Origin: Isoetes taiwanensis
Taxonomy: Eukaryota > Streptophyta > Lycopodiopsida > Isoetales > Isoetaceae
Assembly: GCA_021234155.1 (NCBI GenBank)
Contig: JAJEKV010000667.1
Coordinates: forward strand, 1 to 64,000
Direction of reading: 5' to 3'
DNA length: 64,000 nt
Shown: positions 24,046 through 35,500 of the stretch, one piece after another
Layout: each line of letters begins with the position of its first letter
Position numbering within the stretch: position 1 is the first letter of the stretch
Notes under the pieces: model-generated
The model's input: only the letters and a program-made list of their open reading frames with translations
What the model was told of the DNA's origin: nothing
Databases searched by the model: none
Position numbers and translations under genes: made by a program

Positions 24046-25317
24046 GCGGGCTCTATATTGAGATTGATCGGGCTTAGAACTTAACACTTGTCAAGGTTCC
24101 ATGCTCATCTTTGAGATCCGAAAGAAATCGCCGAAATTAAGGTGTCCGAGGGGGATCTCTTCTCTAGACACCATTCTTCTTGCATGAAAAGAAGTCAGCC
24201 TTCATTGGATGTTGCATTTTGCAGAATAGACACCATTACTTGGGTTTTGAAGTCGGAGGGCATATACGACACCATGCTCTTCTATGGAATAGGCAAGAAA
24301 ATTTGCAAGAAGAATCATAATGACACCATCAACGAAGGTGTACATGCAAAACCTCGGCTTTGGAAAAAAAGCCATACAAAGGGCGAATAATGTTCTCTTT
24401 TGCACCAGGTTTGATAAGTCATGGAAAATTGTGAGGCCCTTGCATAAGGCATGGTGCATGTGAAGGGTATGGCTTTGAAGGGTCGATCATAAATACCATG
24501 GAAAAAAAGCATTTGTTAATGGAGCAGCTCGCTATATCTCTATAAGCGTGTCATCTTCCATGAGCTTTCTTCCCGTGCTTCGCCTCTTCAAATCTCTCAA
24601 AGAAAGTGAAATACCCACAAGACCTTATATATTTTAATTGAAGGTCAGTAAAGAAAGCCACAAGATCCGAGATAAGCTCGTGATTTGGATCGAGCTTCTC
24701 TAGACTTCATATGATTTTCCTCGAAAATGAAGCCATGAATCAGACATCCTTCTTGATTTTACAGATTTGGGCTCCGTTTCCCCAAATTCTGAAAAAATGA
24801 AGCCTCTTGCCGGGTAAGAAACATGCCTAAAGAAGAAGAAAATGAAGCACTCCTTGAAAAGCCCGGTGCGTAAAAACATGTGAAAGAGAGAGAGGAGCAA
24901 AATGGCAAAACCCAAAGAAGCACCAATGTTGTTAAAAAGGGTATTTTTTATTTTAAAGTATACTATAAAATCCTCACGCTTTTTAAAGGATTTTTATGAG
25001 CAAATGGCCAAAAATAAAAATAAAAGAAATTAACATTCTTTTGGTAATCGCTTTTATTGGACATATTTGTTAACGTTAGAATGCACATTTTTTGCTGAAA
25101 GTTATAAGATTAAGTATGCCAACAAGTAAATCGTAAACTTATACCGCTATTAGAAACTATTAAGTTCAAATACATAGATATCATAGATGTTTTGCCATGC
25201 AACTCTTAAGAAAGTTTAGAAAAACACTATTATAGAGGTTAAGAAGTATAAGAATTTTATATACAAGGATAAATAAGTTCAAGAATATCATATATTTGGT
25301 TAAAAAAAAAATCATAG
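24046..25317. other. Intergenic DNA without a supported gene
   Basis: The open frame at 24142-24390 is unrecognised. The rest is AT-rich with no repeats of note. Confidence 0.4.
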
Positions 25318-25450
25318 CCTAAGGATTTTTAAGGATTTTTAAAGATTTTTAAGGATTTTTAAGGATTTTAAAGATTTTTAACGTATTTTATATAAAATAC
25401 GTTTTTAAAGATTTTTTTCAAAAATTTTAAAAATCTTCAAAAAATCTTAG
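25318..25450. repeat. AAGGATTTTT minisatellite and AT palindromes
   Basis: About six head-to-tail copies of AAGGATTTTT or AAAGATTTTT (25320-25380) run into a perfect 22-bp palindrome at 25381-25402 (left half ACGTATTTTAT). A second loose inverted repeat follows, AAGATTTTTTT against AAAAATCTTC, to 25450. Confidence 0.8.
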
Positions 25451-25727
25451 AAAACAAATTGGGTAAGAGAAGAAAGGACCGAAATCATAAGAAAATACCT
25501 GACGGCCATGCCACCGATTACCAAACCGGCTTCAAGCAGTTGGAGATCTTGCGCCTTGCTCCAACTTGCCGTTCCCAAGGGTCAGGTCAAGGTTGGATGC
25601 CCCAGATCGACTCCAAGAAGAAAACGTGGCAGGGAAATACGATAAAGGATTGCGGCGCAGAAAAAATTCAAACGCGACAAAAATGGAAAATTCCAAACTG
25701 AATTATATATGTTGTGAAAAGACCATA

Positions 25728-25842
25728 TGCCCATGTTTCTTAATTTGTTGCCCCTGTTCCATCATATTTTGTTATAGAGCCCTAATGTCCTCCTGCAATG
25801 CCCATGTTTCTTAATTTGTTGCCCCTGTTCCATCATATTTTA
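25728..25842. repeat. Two copies of a 44-bp phrase
   Basis: GCCCATGTTTCTTAATTTGT followed by TGCCCCTGTTCCATCATATT occurs at about 25729-25771 and again at 25799-25841, with 27 bp between. The copies appear identical, so the duplication is recent. The remaining sequence up to 26578 has no supported gene. Confidence 0.85.
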
Positions 25843-26582
25843 CCTCACTATGTATCATAAATTGTCAAGCCATATACCATTTTCTGTTTAAGACCAACCC
25901 TTGATCATACATTACCTTTGTTGGAGCAGCATCTATTGAGAATGATAAGGCCAAAAATGCTGCATCTTCCTAAAATCACATATTGTTACGCATTTTTCTT
26001 CAAGTCTTATAAAGCAAAACTGCTCCAGCTCTCAAACCATCAAAAATCTTAGGGATACATATCCACACTAACATTTGAGGGCTATCTATTGGTGTTGACT
26101 TATCATTGATATAGCACCTTCATAAAGCCATCATCAATAGAGCGGACACTCTCCATGCTTGAATCAATGATTTTAGTCTGCCCAGCCCATTGGTCTTATT
26201 AACTTGCAGTAAATCACCTTTCTTGATAAAGCATTAATGCTCTAGAACCATAGAACCATCAAGTCATATAGCTAAGAGAAGATGACCATTATAATAAAAA
26301 AAAAAAAAAAAAGGGGGTTTGCCAATCGTGAATATAAGCAAGAGCTTTCTTGTGAAAGAGAGCAATCCTGAAAGGGGCTAAAATATGGATAAATGAAGAT
26401 CTCAACAACACAAGATAGAGCTGCAAAAAGTGAAAAAGGCAAAGCTGGCAAATAAGTGTACTGGATCAGAGGCAAAGCAATCTTTTTGTACAACCAATAA
26501 TAGACATGGGAGAAGATGAGGATCAACACGTGGAATATCAATGACCTTGATGTTCAAAAAGTTGCATCAATAGGTGACATAA

Positions 26583-26611
26583 GGGTGAAAGTATGCTGGT
26601 GGGTAGCAAAA
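26583..26611 (+). repeat. Left terminal inverted repeat
   Basis: 29 bp starting GGGTGAAAGTATGCTGGTGG, preceded directly by ATAA. It is identical to the reverse complement of 33478-33506. Confidence 0.9.
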
Positions 26612-26919
26612 AAGCGCGACCCAAGCACCCAGCACCAGCACCCTTCACACTACTTTTTCCACCCTTCACCAATTGAAGTGTAACCTATGCTATGCCCGCC
26701 ACTTCACATAGGGCGCACCTGTTTCAATCATAACCTTCTTACCGCCCCACCGTAATTAATGAATGACCGTGGACCAAAGGGTAGCTAACTTTGAATTTGT
26801 AATTTGAACTGTGCTCCCCACCTTTTGCTACATCTCGCCATATAGCCCGCGGAGAAGAAGCTCTAGAATTTCAGTGATTCACCCAAGCTTAGTATTCCAA
26901 AACTCAAACGCCAAAAACT

Positions 26920-29900
26920 ATGGTGAAGAAGGTTGTTAAACCGCTCGCCAGCCAATTCCAATGGATGCCATGCGCAGGTAAGCAAAATGCAAATCCAATT
27001 TTGATGGCTTATAATGCCCCGTTAATTTATTTTTCTTGATTTCTTTCAGCCCTCGTATGAACGTGGCCCCTAAGACCCGACCGGGCTGATTGCCGAACCG
27101 GAGGAGGACTTCCATGCCTACGCGGGTCTATCAAACGAGGGTGTGCATCCCTCTCAATTTCGAAACGGATGTGATATCCGCAGCAGCTATAATATAATGA
27201 GGTTTGGGATACCAATGGTGTCATTCAACAAGACATCCATCGACAAAAATAAGGCCAGAGTAACTAAGAAGCTCTAATTGAGCTGTTGAGCAAGATATAC
27301 CCAGAAGGATTGAAGAACAGAGAAGTAAGGAAGACGGTTTCCTTTTTATTTGCATTCAACAACTGCAAGAGGGCCAAGCAGGATCCAGAAAATTTCAAGG
27401 TCAATTGGGCAAAGAAGTGGCAGAAAAAGCGTGAGCCTATTCGAAAGCAAGGTCAAGAGTGAACCCAAAGACTGGTGGCCCTGTGAACACAAAGCAGAGC
27501 CCAAAGAAATCACAAACAGACAACAAAGACTGAAAGCATTGCAGAAAAGCCAGCCTCAGCAGGCACTGCTGTAAAATTAGAAGGGAGGTTGTCATTCAGG
27601 AGTACTTCAATGTGTCCAAAGAAAGATTCTCATTTTATGGGGGAAAATATTTCCGCCCGAAAGCATGATCCAAGATATGCAGAAGCCCTAAAATTGCAGC
27701 AGAATGACCTAGTGTCAAAGAAGGAACAGGCTGCACAATCTGAGGCAAAGGGAAGCTTCTTCTCGGCTGCAGAGGGGAAGTTGAAGACCATAAAGGATAA
27801 TATTGCACGTCTTCAAGCACTGCCAGATCCTAATGTAGGTGTCTCTGCTGAGATTCATACTTTGGAGAGGGAGAAAGATATGGCAGAATATATGTTGAAG
27901 TCCCTACTTGAAATGGGGGTGGGCCAATAGATCAAACCCGTAGAAAAGGTGGTCGCACTAATCGGCCGAGATTGCCAACAACGAAGTCCCTCCTTGCAAA
28001 AGCCCAAAGAAGACTTAAAGAATGTCACCAGCCGAGGGAGATGACCAAGAGAAATGATCACCGGTCAAGATCACCCAATACCATTCCGATTGCCAATTGG
28101 AGATGAGGAGAGATGCTCCACCCGTGGTCTTGCATTCCGTGATGATTACACCCTCACCATGGATGAAATGTGGACATCATTATCACGTTAGCGCACCAGT
28201 TTGCTCATGGAAAAAGGATGTCACCGAAAGTGCACAGAGACCATTCCTACCGGGCTTAGTGCAGGAAATAGGTAAGCTTAATAGTAAAGAAAGGTGAAGT
28301 GTTGCATGCCGGAACAGCTCACAAAACCGAGAAGAAGATAATTGATGTTGATGAGCATGTAGACACAACTCCCCGGTAGCAAAGCGGGGAAAAGGAAACA
28401 AAGAAATCACACCAAAAAGTAAAAGGACCCCGTGGATCAGCCAAGCACAAGTCCACAAGGGTTCACACTCCACAGCCCAAGACATGGGAAAAAGGTACAT
28501 GCCCTGTTTTGTGCTCGATTTTGAATTGACAAAGATCGAAGGTGCCAGACATTTGACAACAAACTACCAAAGACTTTTCAAAGACACCGGCAAAGACTTG
28601 GCAAAGACAAAGGTCGAGACACTAAAGCATGTGAATCCAAGGGAGATTCAAGTAGTAGTGATGGTGCCAACAATTATAGTATAGTTCCAAATTCGCAAAT
28701 GCCTCTACAAAGGCCTCCTCTAAACATATTGTCGCAGGGAAGGAAAACGATGGCTAAGATGTCCCAAGAATCGATTCGCAAATGCGTTAAGCTGTGTGAA
28801 AAAGTTGACACCTGGCCAAGGGCCGTGAAGGTTGTGGAAGAAGAAAGTGAGGGTGAGTCGAAAATGACCTTGATGAGGACGCCCCCATAGAAGTAGCATT
28901 TGGAAAAAAAAAAACATGGCTAATGTAAGTTTGCCTTATGTATTTCGTGCAAGCAAACCTTGATTTTGCAAGACAACCCTAAACCATCACCAAAAGGTTT
29001 TTGTTCAAACAATTAATATATTTGATCCCTGTTTTATTCCACCTTTAATGTGCAAATTTTGGTTTGGATTATTCAACTTAGGATTCTGCAAAAACTTGTC
29101 TGCAGAAAAAGAAGGCAGCCAATGGTTATACTTAGTGAATCTGATGAAGAAGACAATACAGATAAAGAAGTGCCAGCACAACCTCTAACATACAAAAGGT
29201 GCCTGTTATCCTGTTATATTTCAGAATGTGTTTCAGAATTTCAGTTGTTAATTGCAGCTCATCCTTGCATGCAGGAGAACAAGACAGGTCGTGAATGAAG
29301 AAACCGGGGACAAAGGCAAAGCAAGGGTTACTGATAGCCGGGAAACACCCATACATTGGGGGCAGGGAGATACCAATAAGGATGAATCTGACTATGGCTA
29401 TCAGCACTCTCCATCATCTGGTAGCAAAGATAAAGCAGAGTCCAAAGAGGTTGCAAAGATCCGCCCAAAGACCTCCCGATAGCACTTCCCCAGAGTCCAA
29501 AGACACATTAAAAGACGCATACAAGCACGATGCAAAGACACATCGACAAGTGGTTGCAAACGCCCAAGGATGGACACCCACGGAAGTTGATGGTGCTGGG
29601 ACGTAAATGGTGTAATCGCACGCATACAAATGAGGAGAATGAACGGGGAAAATCTTGCCTCCACCACAAACCAAGCATGTTGTAAAAGAAACCGCAAATA
29701 AGTACCTCATTTGCGCACTGTGGTATCATGAGTTTGTGGAGTGGGCACCGCAGAGGTTTGATATTGTTATTTGGAGTGCTTCTCTACTTGGAATACAAGG
29801 GATATGGTGGATGCATTGTTCCCCGATTTGCGCACTGATTCTTGAAGGTTTATGGTCAAGAGCATTGCTATGCATGCAAGCATCCAAACGCACTTAAAAG

Positions 29901-30306
29901 CAGATTTTTTTCAAGGAGTTGAAGGTTTTACTTGAGGATTTTCCTCAAAATCATGGTATGATTTTCTTGGTTGATGACAACCTCACACAAAGGGTTTCTA
30001 AACCCCGCACACACAACCCTTCCCATTATGCCTTTCAAGGGGCAAGAAGAGGACAACTTCTTGCGAAGTTTGTGTGTCCAACTTGGAGTACTTGTCTTCC
30101 CATGTCAGCACAGAAAACGATCTCAATGTGTTGACATCATCGATGCATGGTTGGAAGAGGAGACAGCTTGTAATCTTTGGATTATCGCCTCAACAACTAT
30201 CTTGTCTCGCCTACTATATCCTCAATGCTCCATTAGAAGTACAAAAAAGTTGCTGGGCACCCTTCCTGGCGACCAGCATGACTCTGAAGACTTCGATGAC
30301 TCATGA
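26920..30306 (+). pseudogene. FCP1/NIF-domain gene carried by the TIR transposon
   Basis: A gene with introns, now frame-broken. It starts MVKKVVKPLASQFQWMPCA, followed by GTAAGC and an acceptor near 27048. A conserved N-terminal block follows (FHAYAGLSNEGVHPSQFRNG, then RFGIPMVSFNKTSIDK). The long middle is charged, with Lys, Glu, Ser and Gln (27300-29600). It includes a coiled-coil-like stretch at 27680-27925 and an acidic ESDEEDN patch near 29140. Introns near 28925-29103 and 29200-29257 have consensus borders. The C-terminus, about 29640-30306, matches the FCP1/NIF (HAD-family phosphatase) fold: RFDIVIWSASLLG, MVDALFPDLRT, FFKELKVLLEDFP, FLVDDNxxKGFLNPAHTT and an IMPFKG tail. The expected first motif DxDxT/V is not readable, so catalysis cannot be claimed. 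The gene is convergent with the transposase remnant in the same element. Confidence 0.65.
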
Positions 30307-30649
30307 AGTAACCATTGTACAGTACTTTTTTGTAATATATATGTATGATTACTTTGTCTTATCTTCAGTATTGAGTGATATTGAGTGATGTTCTAATCTT
30401 GAGTGTACAATTTTCTCAGAATATATATCAAGCTTACTCTCCAATACTACAAGCATTGTTTCCAATACTAAGATACTCCAATAATTCAAACCAATACTAC
30501 AAACATTGTCTTAGGGGCATTGTCTCCAATACAATGATCAAAATTTGAGACAAGTACACAAGTAACTACAGATTTGTTACAATGATAAAACAACTAGGCC
30601 AAGCATATTCAACCTTCATATGGCAGACTGTCAAGGATCATCTGGTGAG

Positions 30650-33480
30650 TAGCCTGTTCAAGGGAAAATCTGTTGGTGCCAGGAATCTGATTCATCTCAA
30701 ACTTGATAGCCGAGCACATTGATGACAATGATCGGAAAGTCGCCTTTGTCTTCAAGTAGCTCCCAACTACCATCCGGCCGGGCAAAGATAGTACAAACCA
30801 GCCAACACATGTTCATCCACATTGAAGGTTCGACTCAACCTATCCTTGACAATTCTCGCCAAGGATATGCCTCGGCTTAACACATTTGACCACATAGAAA
30901 TCTGCATTCTCCCCGATTTCCCGCTTTCGCAACAACAACAGCAAAGTTATCACCTTCCTCACGCTTCTAGGATAGCCATTCTCCATCACCTTCAAAAATG
31001 CCTCATCGATTTCGTCTTCAAGCACCTTCACCCAAGACTTATCTGGCTTTAGTGTAACATATTTCCAATTCTTCAACTGTGCTTGTTCACACAAGATGAA
31101 ATTTCCTTTCAAACAGTTACTCTCTTTGAAACAACTTAAACCTCTATGAGCCACCCCTTTGTGCTTGATTTGGCCAAGTATGTGGATGTGTGTATTTGCT
31201 TGGTCCCTTCCACCGCAACCCAGTCCGGGTCTGTCCTATCAACATCATCCTTTCCAATTACCCGTGGTACGCAAGGAAACTTCAAGTATTGCATCTCACC
31301 GATAAAGATAATACAAAGACTACTCATCACAGTCTAAAGTTCCTGACAAAGACTTAAAGCGGATGAAAGCACTATTCAAAGACATTGTGCTTTTTTACAG
31401 CAAAGACTACTCCCACCGCCTACCAGATGAAAGCATAATACCTTTTGATGTCCCCTTTTGTTGGTACCTTCATTGGCCGAGTTGCGAATTCACATGCATC
31501 AAAGACACCCCTAAATCTCACCCCATCATACTTGAGCCGCTCTCTAGTGAATGCCCCTTTAAGGACCCGCCTTGCCCATCGCGGTTCTCCCTTACCATGG
31601 GTCGTCCTAAAGAAATTCCATACTATTTCCTTCCCTAGCTCATGGTGATATCTTGGTAGGAAATAGAATGGCGAAGGCAGATTTGAATTGGCTAGAACAA
31701 CCATCTGGGATGACAAGACATATCAAGATGTTGCAAAGCATGCAATGAAGAGAGTATTACCTTTTCAAACGTCTTCCATTCAAGCAAGAACTCATGATTC
31801 TCTCTCTCTCTTGGACATATAGGAAGAGTTTTTATGCCACACTTGACGACATGTCCGCATCAAGCGGCCATGTTTATGCCATTCTTCACCCTCGCTCTTG
31901 TTGCAAACCACTGCCTCCAAAGCTCATTTGGTTGAGTCATACATATATTGGCTGGCCAGACACGTCTCACCAGGTCCACAGACCTCGCAGGTGCACTTGC
32001 ACTCATCACCATGAAATCCAGTTTTCGCTGACCTTAATGCATTCAGGGCTACCCTGGCATACTCCAACTTCATATGGTATATGCAACAACGTTTTTCCTT
32101 TCTCGATACTTTCTTTACATAAATAGGCTTCAACTTCTAAAAGCCTTTAAGCAAACAGGGTGTTAGGGATGTGCCTTTTTGTATTGTTGAAATAGCTCCA
32201 AATTTTGAATGGTGGCCGTTGGTTAGAAATATTTATGCAACAATAGCAAAGAAAAAATTTGTATGGAAACTTATACCCGTGTGACCTCCATAAGGTGCAA
32301 GGGATAAGAAATTGAAGCCCCGACTCTCCAAACGTTGTTCACAACATCTTTCTTGCAAGGAGAGACTACGCTATTTTGTTTCGCACTCGTTATGCTTTGC
32401 TTGCAAGCTGGGGTGAGAGAATCACACCTCAACCTCCTTTGGAAGCTAGACCACGGACCATTTCCAAGGGGCGGCTTCGATTTTCTTAATGCAAAGAAGG
32501 TTGCAATTGTTGACCTCATGCAACCTATCATAAGAAATATTGCACATTAATCAATGAACATATCTCATCCAAAGATCACTCGCCAGATACAAGCACTTTA
32601 AAAGCACTTAAAAGCACGAAGAAGCACTGGGCATGAAAGCAAGAATTAGATGCACCTAACAGCCCCCGCCATAGTGGAATTGCATCTCGATTTTGTGGAA
32701 GAAGCCATCACCGGTGTCGAGGTTCCGCTCTCCAAACATCATGGTTCCTTTGCCTCTTTGTGGCTGCCATTGTGCATTTCAAGTTGTTGAGCAAAGCACC
32801 CTCACGCCTTGCACTCCTTTGATTTGGCAAAATTCCGTGTTCGAGATTCCCATTTCGTGGTGATGAACCACCCTCTTCATCACATCGGCCTTGAGTTCGG
32901 GTGAATGTTTTTGGTGAGCTTATTGAAGTAATCAACTACTTGCTTGGCTATTTCTTGCCTGCGCCTCATGCATTTCGATCCTCGGATTCACCATTTGCTT
33001 TCTCATCTTATTCCGTAATCGTATTCTCTCTTTCGCCAGATCCAATTTCTTGTAAATTGCAGAGGAAACCGGATCTTCACGTGATATTTCCGTGGTTGCA
33101 TTGACATCCAACAAAACGGAACATCAGATTGGGATTCATCAGGCCGAAAATCCAATGCTAAACGTGTGATTGCCTCCGTGCCTATGACGGGCGCCATGAA
33201 ATTCCCCGGAGAGAGGGAGGATAAGTGAATTGAGGGAGAAATTTCAAGGGCCATGACGAAGTAATCCAATTTGCAACGTACTACCACACCACTCGGCAAA
33301 AATCCGTTTAAGCCCACAATCATTTTCCTAACGCTCGCTCGTGAGGTGGACGGCGAAAGTACATGAAGGGCGAAAAAGAAATGGCGGGCGAAGCACGCCC
33401 ATCAGCACCCCGGATTAAGCAAAAGGGGGTGTCGATAATCGGGCTAAAACCGCTATAAGCATGCCCCGGACGCATGCTTT
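30650..33480 (-). pseudogene. Transposase-like large protein remnant of the TIR transposon
   Basis: Read from the right end leftward, shifting frames give conserved-looking blocks. An N-terminal block near 33320-33010 reads IVGLNGFLPSGVVVRCKLDY and APVIGTEAITRLALDF. A Cys-rich block near 32125-31920 reads CCIYHMKLEYARVALNALRS, then CKCTCEVCGPGETC. A block near 31790-31680 reads IPDGCSSQFKS. About 31640-31570 gives WNFFRTTHGKGE and WARRVLKGAF, and about 31060-30970 gives SWVKVLEDEIDEAFLKVMEN. The order CxCxxC ... DGCxxQ(F/Y)K ... HGKGxxDG resembles a widespread family of large eukaryotic transposon proteins with DDE-type cores. I cannot name the superfamily with certainty. Stops and frame shifts are frequent. 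Confidence 0.55.
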
Positions 33481-33506
33481 TGCTACCCACCAGCATACTT
33501 TCACCC
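33478..33506 (-). repeat. Right terminal inverted repeat
   Basis: 29 bp ending CAGCATACTTTCACCC and followed directly by ATAA. It is the inverse of the left end at 26583-26611. Confidence 0.9.
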
Positions 33507-33599
33507 ATAATCACAAGTTGGGATGTCATTTTCTTTGTTGAGACACACGAACATGAAGAATCCAACTTATTAGGTATCGGCAATTTTGTTTTACTTCAT

Positions 33600-34433
33600 T
33601 CTATGTAGTTTAAGAAGGGTTGGAGACACAACCCTTCTTAAATCTGTCCTCACATCTCAAGGTCCATAAAGTCTTTCATGTAAGCCTTCTGAAAAAGCAT
33701 ACACTAGATCAGGATGAAATATTGGATTCACCGACCCTTTTGGAAATGACAGATGAGCAAATTGGAGATAGTTCCAGAAGCTCTTCCAGGGCTCAAATAC
33801 TTATCCACAGAAGATGCAACGTGGGTCCTCAAGATGGATCTTGATAAGGCTTACCCGGACTTCATGAGGCAGTGCCAGGGTCGCACCATCAACGATGCCA
33901 TCAACCCCAACTCCAACGGTAAGCGGTTGAGTGTTAGATCCGATAGAGGTCATGCAGGGGGTTGGGTTTAGATGCATCCTAAGATAGGGATGGGCATATA
34001 GGCATGATATGACGCGTTTGTTTGTGGCTATTGGGGAACATTTTCATTTCTTATGCCAAGACAAATTGCAAGCCCTAGACATGTTAGGATTTTCTCTTTC
34101 AATTTTCTTTGTTCAAGAGGGATGGTCCCTTCAGTCACAACATCTAAATTATTCTTTATATACTAATGTACTATGCTTCAAGGGGCGATGAGAGATGATT
34201 TGAAGCCCTGTAGGTCTCACAACGGTCCCGAGGACCTATGTTTTGTTTGACATATGTTATATGTTTGAGTACTTGTTTTAACGGACTATGGTCCGAGACA
34301 ATGATCATATATGATCGATGCACCTCTTGTATTACCTACTTTAGTAAATCTTCTCTTTGATAATCTAATTCTCCTTTGGCTTAAACTACACCACCTCAAT
34401 GCCGGGGACAACATTATTTCCGAGGCCGGGGGA
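33600..34433 (+). mobile_element. Ty3/Gypsy integrase C-terminal remnant
   Basis: The reading LSSHLKVHKVFHVSLLKKHT followed by LDQDEILDSPTLLEMTDEQI is the typical end of Gypsy integrase (PPHLKVHxVFHVSLLKKY). It is followed by unrelated-looking sequence, and near 34390-34433 by LHHLNAGDNIISEAGG, the end of a pol frame, then the purine tract GAGGCCGGGGGA. The catalytic parts of pol are absent. The TIR transposon ends 90 bp to the left, so it may have inserted into or beside this Gypsy copy. Confidence 0.7.
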
Positions 34434-35500
34434 TGTGACATTCCTTGTATTTATATGCTATATGTACAAATACCATCACACATCATCAAAGATACGTAAG
34501 GCTACATTAACCATTATAGAATAAACCAAAAGGGTTAAAGTTAGCTATACTAAAATTAATTAAGCCAATTTTGCCATCTTAGCTAATTAATAACTAATTA
34601 TATAGCCACGATACTAGTTAGTGTATAGATATAGCTTGACTTTCTAGCTAGGATTAACCCTTATATGAGTAGATGTATGGTTAATCTTCTACTATTGCTT
34701 AAGTTGAGGTTATGTATGGTTTATATATTGTGGTAGTTCCATTGCTACACCTGTGCTTGTGAGATTAAGGGGGTAGAGATCTAAAGGCTAGTAGGAATAA
34801 AGATGTTTTTAGCTAGAATTCCATAAATCCCCATAAATGCAGCCTGTGTACAAGAGCCCACTTGACTGTAGATGCTATGTGATGATCGAGCACTGTATAA
34901 CGGACACAATATTAAAGTGGAGGTGGAGCCTTGCTGAGCGTGGATACTGGGGCTCGCATAGTGTGCTAGCTTATAATCGCGACTCGTGTGGGCAGGGTAC
35001 GAGTCTGACACCCCCTGGGTCGCAGGTGTCATCCCGAAAGGACATCATGGGGACTCGATAGGTGTGATGAGCCGGCCTATGGATTTTGGGGGGTTAAGTC
35101 GAGTACGAATGCATGGCGCCAGTGGTGCACGATCCTTTAGCACCCCATGTAGCCGTTGTGCTTCGAGAGGGGAATTTGTCTCTTCCTGCCTTATCGGACC
35201 GAGGAGATGCAACTTGGAGTAGTCTCATAAGGTGAGTCCATGAGATTACGCTCTCCTAAGGTCAGAAAGTCGATCAGCGCCATAGCATGTTTTAGCCTAT
35301 CTGCAAAGTGAGCACAGGGGGGTTGGAGTAGACCACCGTAGCCATTGTCTTATGCCAGCCCGCACAATTGTCATGGTTCCATTTTTTATCCGGAGACCTT
35401 GACCGTCATTCGAGCCCCTTGAGTCTGAGCCCGGAAAAGAACCCTCATTTATGATGCATTCTATATGTTATGTTAGTATTATGTTGTTGTTCGTATGGAT
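34434..35500 (+). repeat. Probable 3' LTR of the truncated Gypsy
   Basis: TGTGACATTCC begins directly after the purine-rich tract that closes the pol frame, the position expected of a 3' LTR. The right limit is a guess and no second copy was seen. The sequence becomes CG-richer near 34980-35250. Open frames at 34837-35222 and 35468-35803 are unrecognised. Confidence 0.4.

Larger units (their letters stand above)
26579..33510. mobile_element. 6.9-kb TIR DNA transposon with transposase and FCP1-like genes
   Basis: The left end, 26583-26611, begins GGGTGAAAGTATGCTGGTGG. It is repeated exactly in inverse orientation at 33478-33506: 29 of 29 bases. ATAA flanks both ends (26579-26582 and 33507-33510), a 4-bp target-site duplication. 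Similarity continues loosely for another 15 bp inward. Two gene remnants converge inside, an FCP1-domain gene on + (about 26920-30306) and a transposase-like gene on - (about 33480-30650). Superfamily is uncertain. The 4-bp duplication and the protein motifs recall Sola1-like or other large-protein DNA transposons rather than hAT (8 bp), MULE (9 bp), CACTA (3 bp) or Harbinger (3 bp). Perfect ends with decayed genes suggest late mobilisation in trans, or constraint on the ends. Confidence 0.85.

Noticed and set aside
31363-31638. Open frames on the + strand opposite the transposase remnant
   Set aside because: They mirror the - strand blocks that carry the recognisable transposase motifs.
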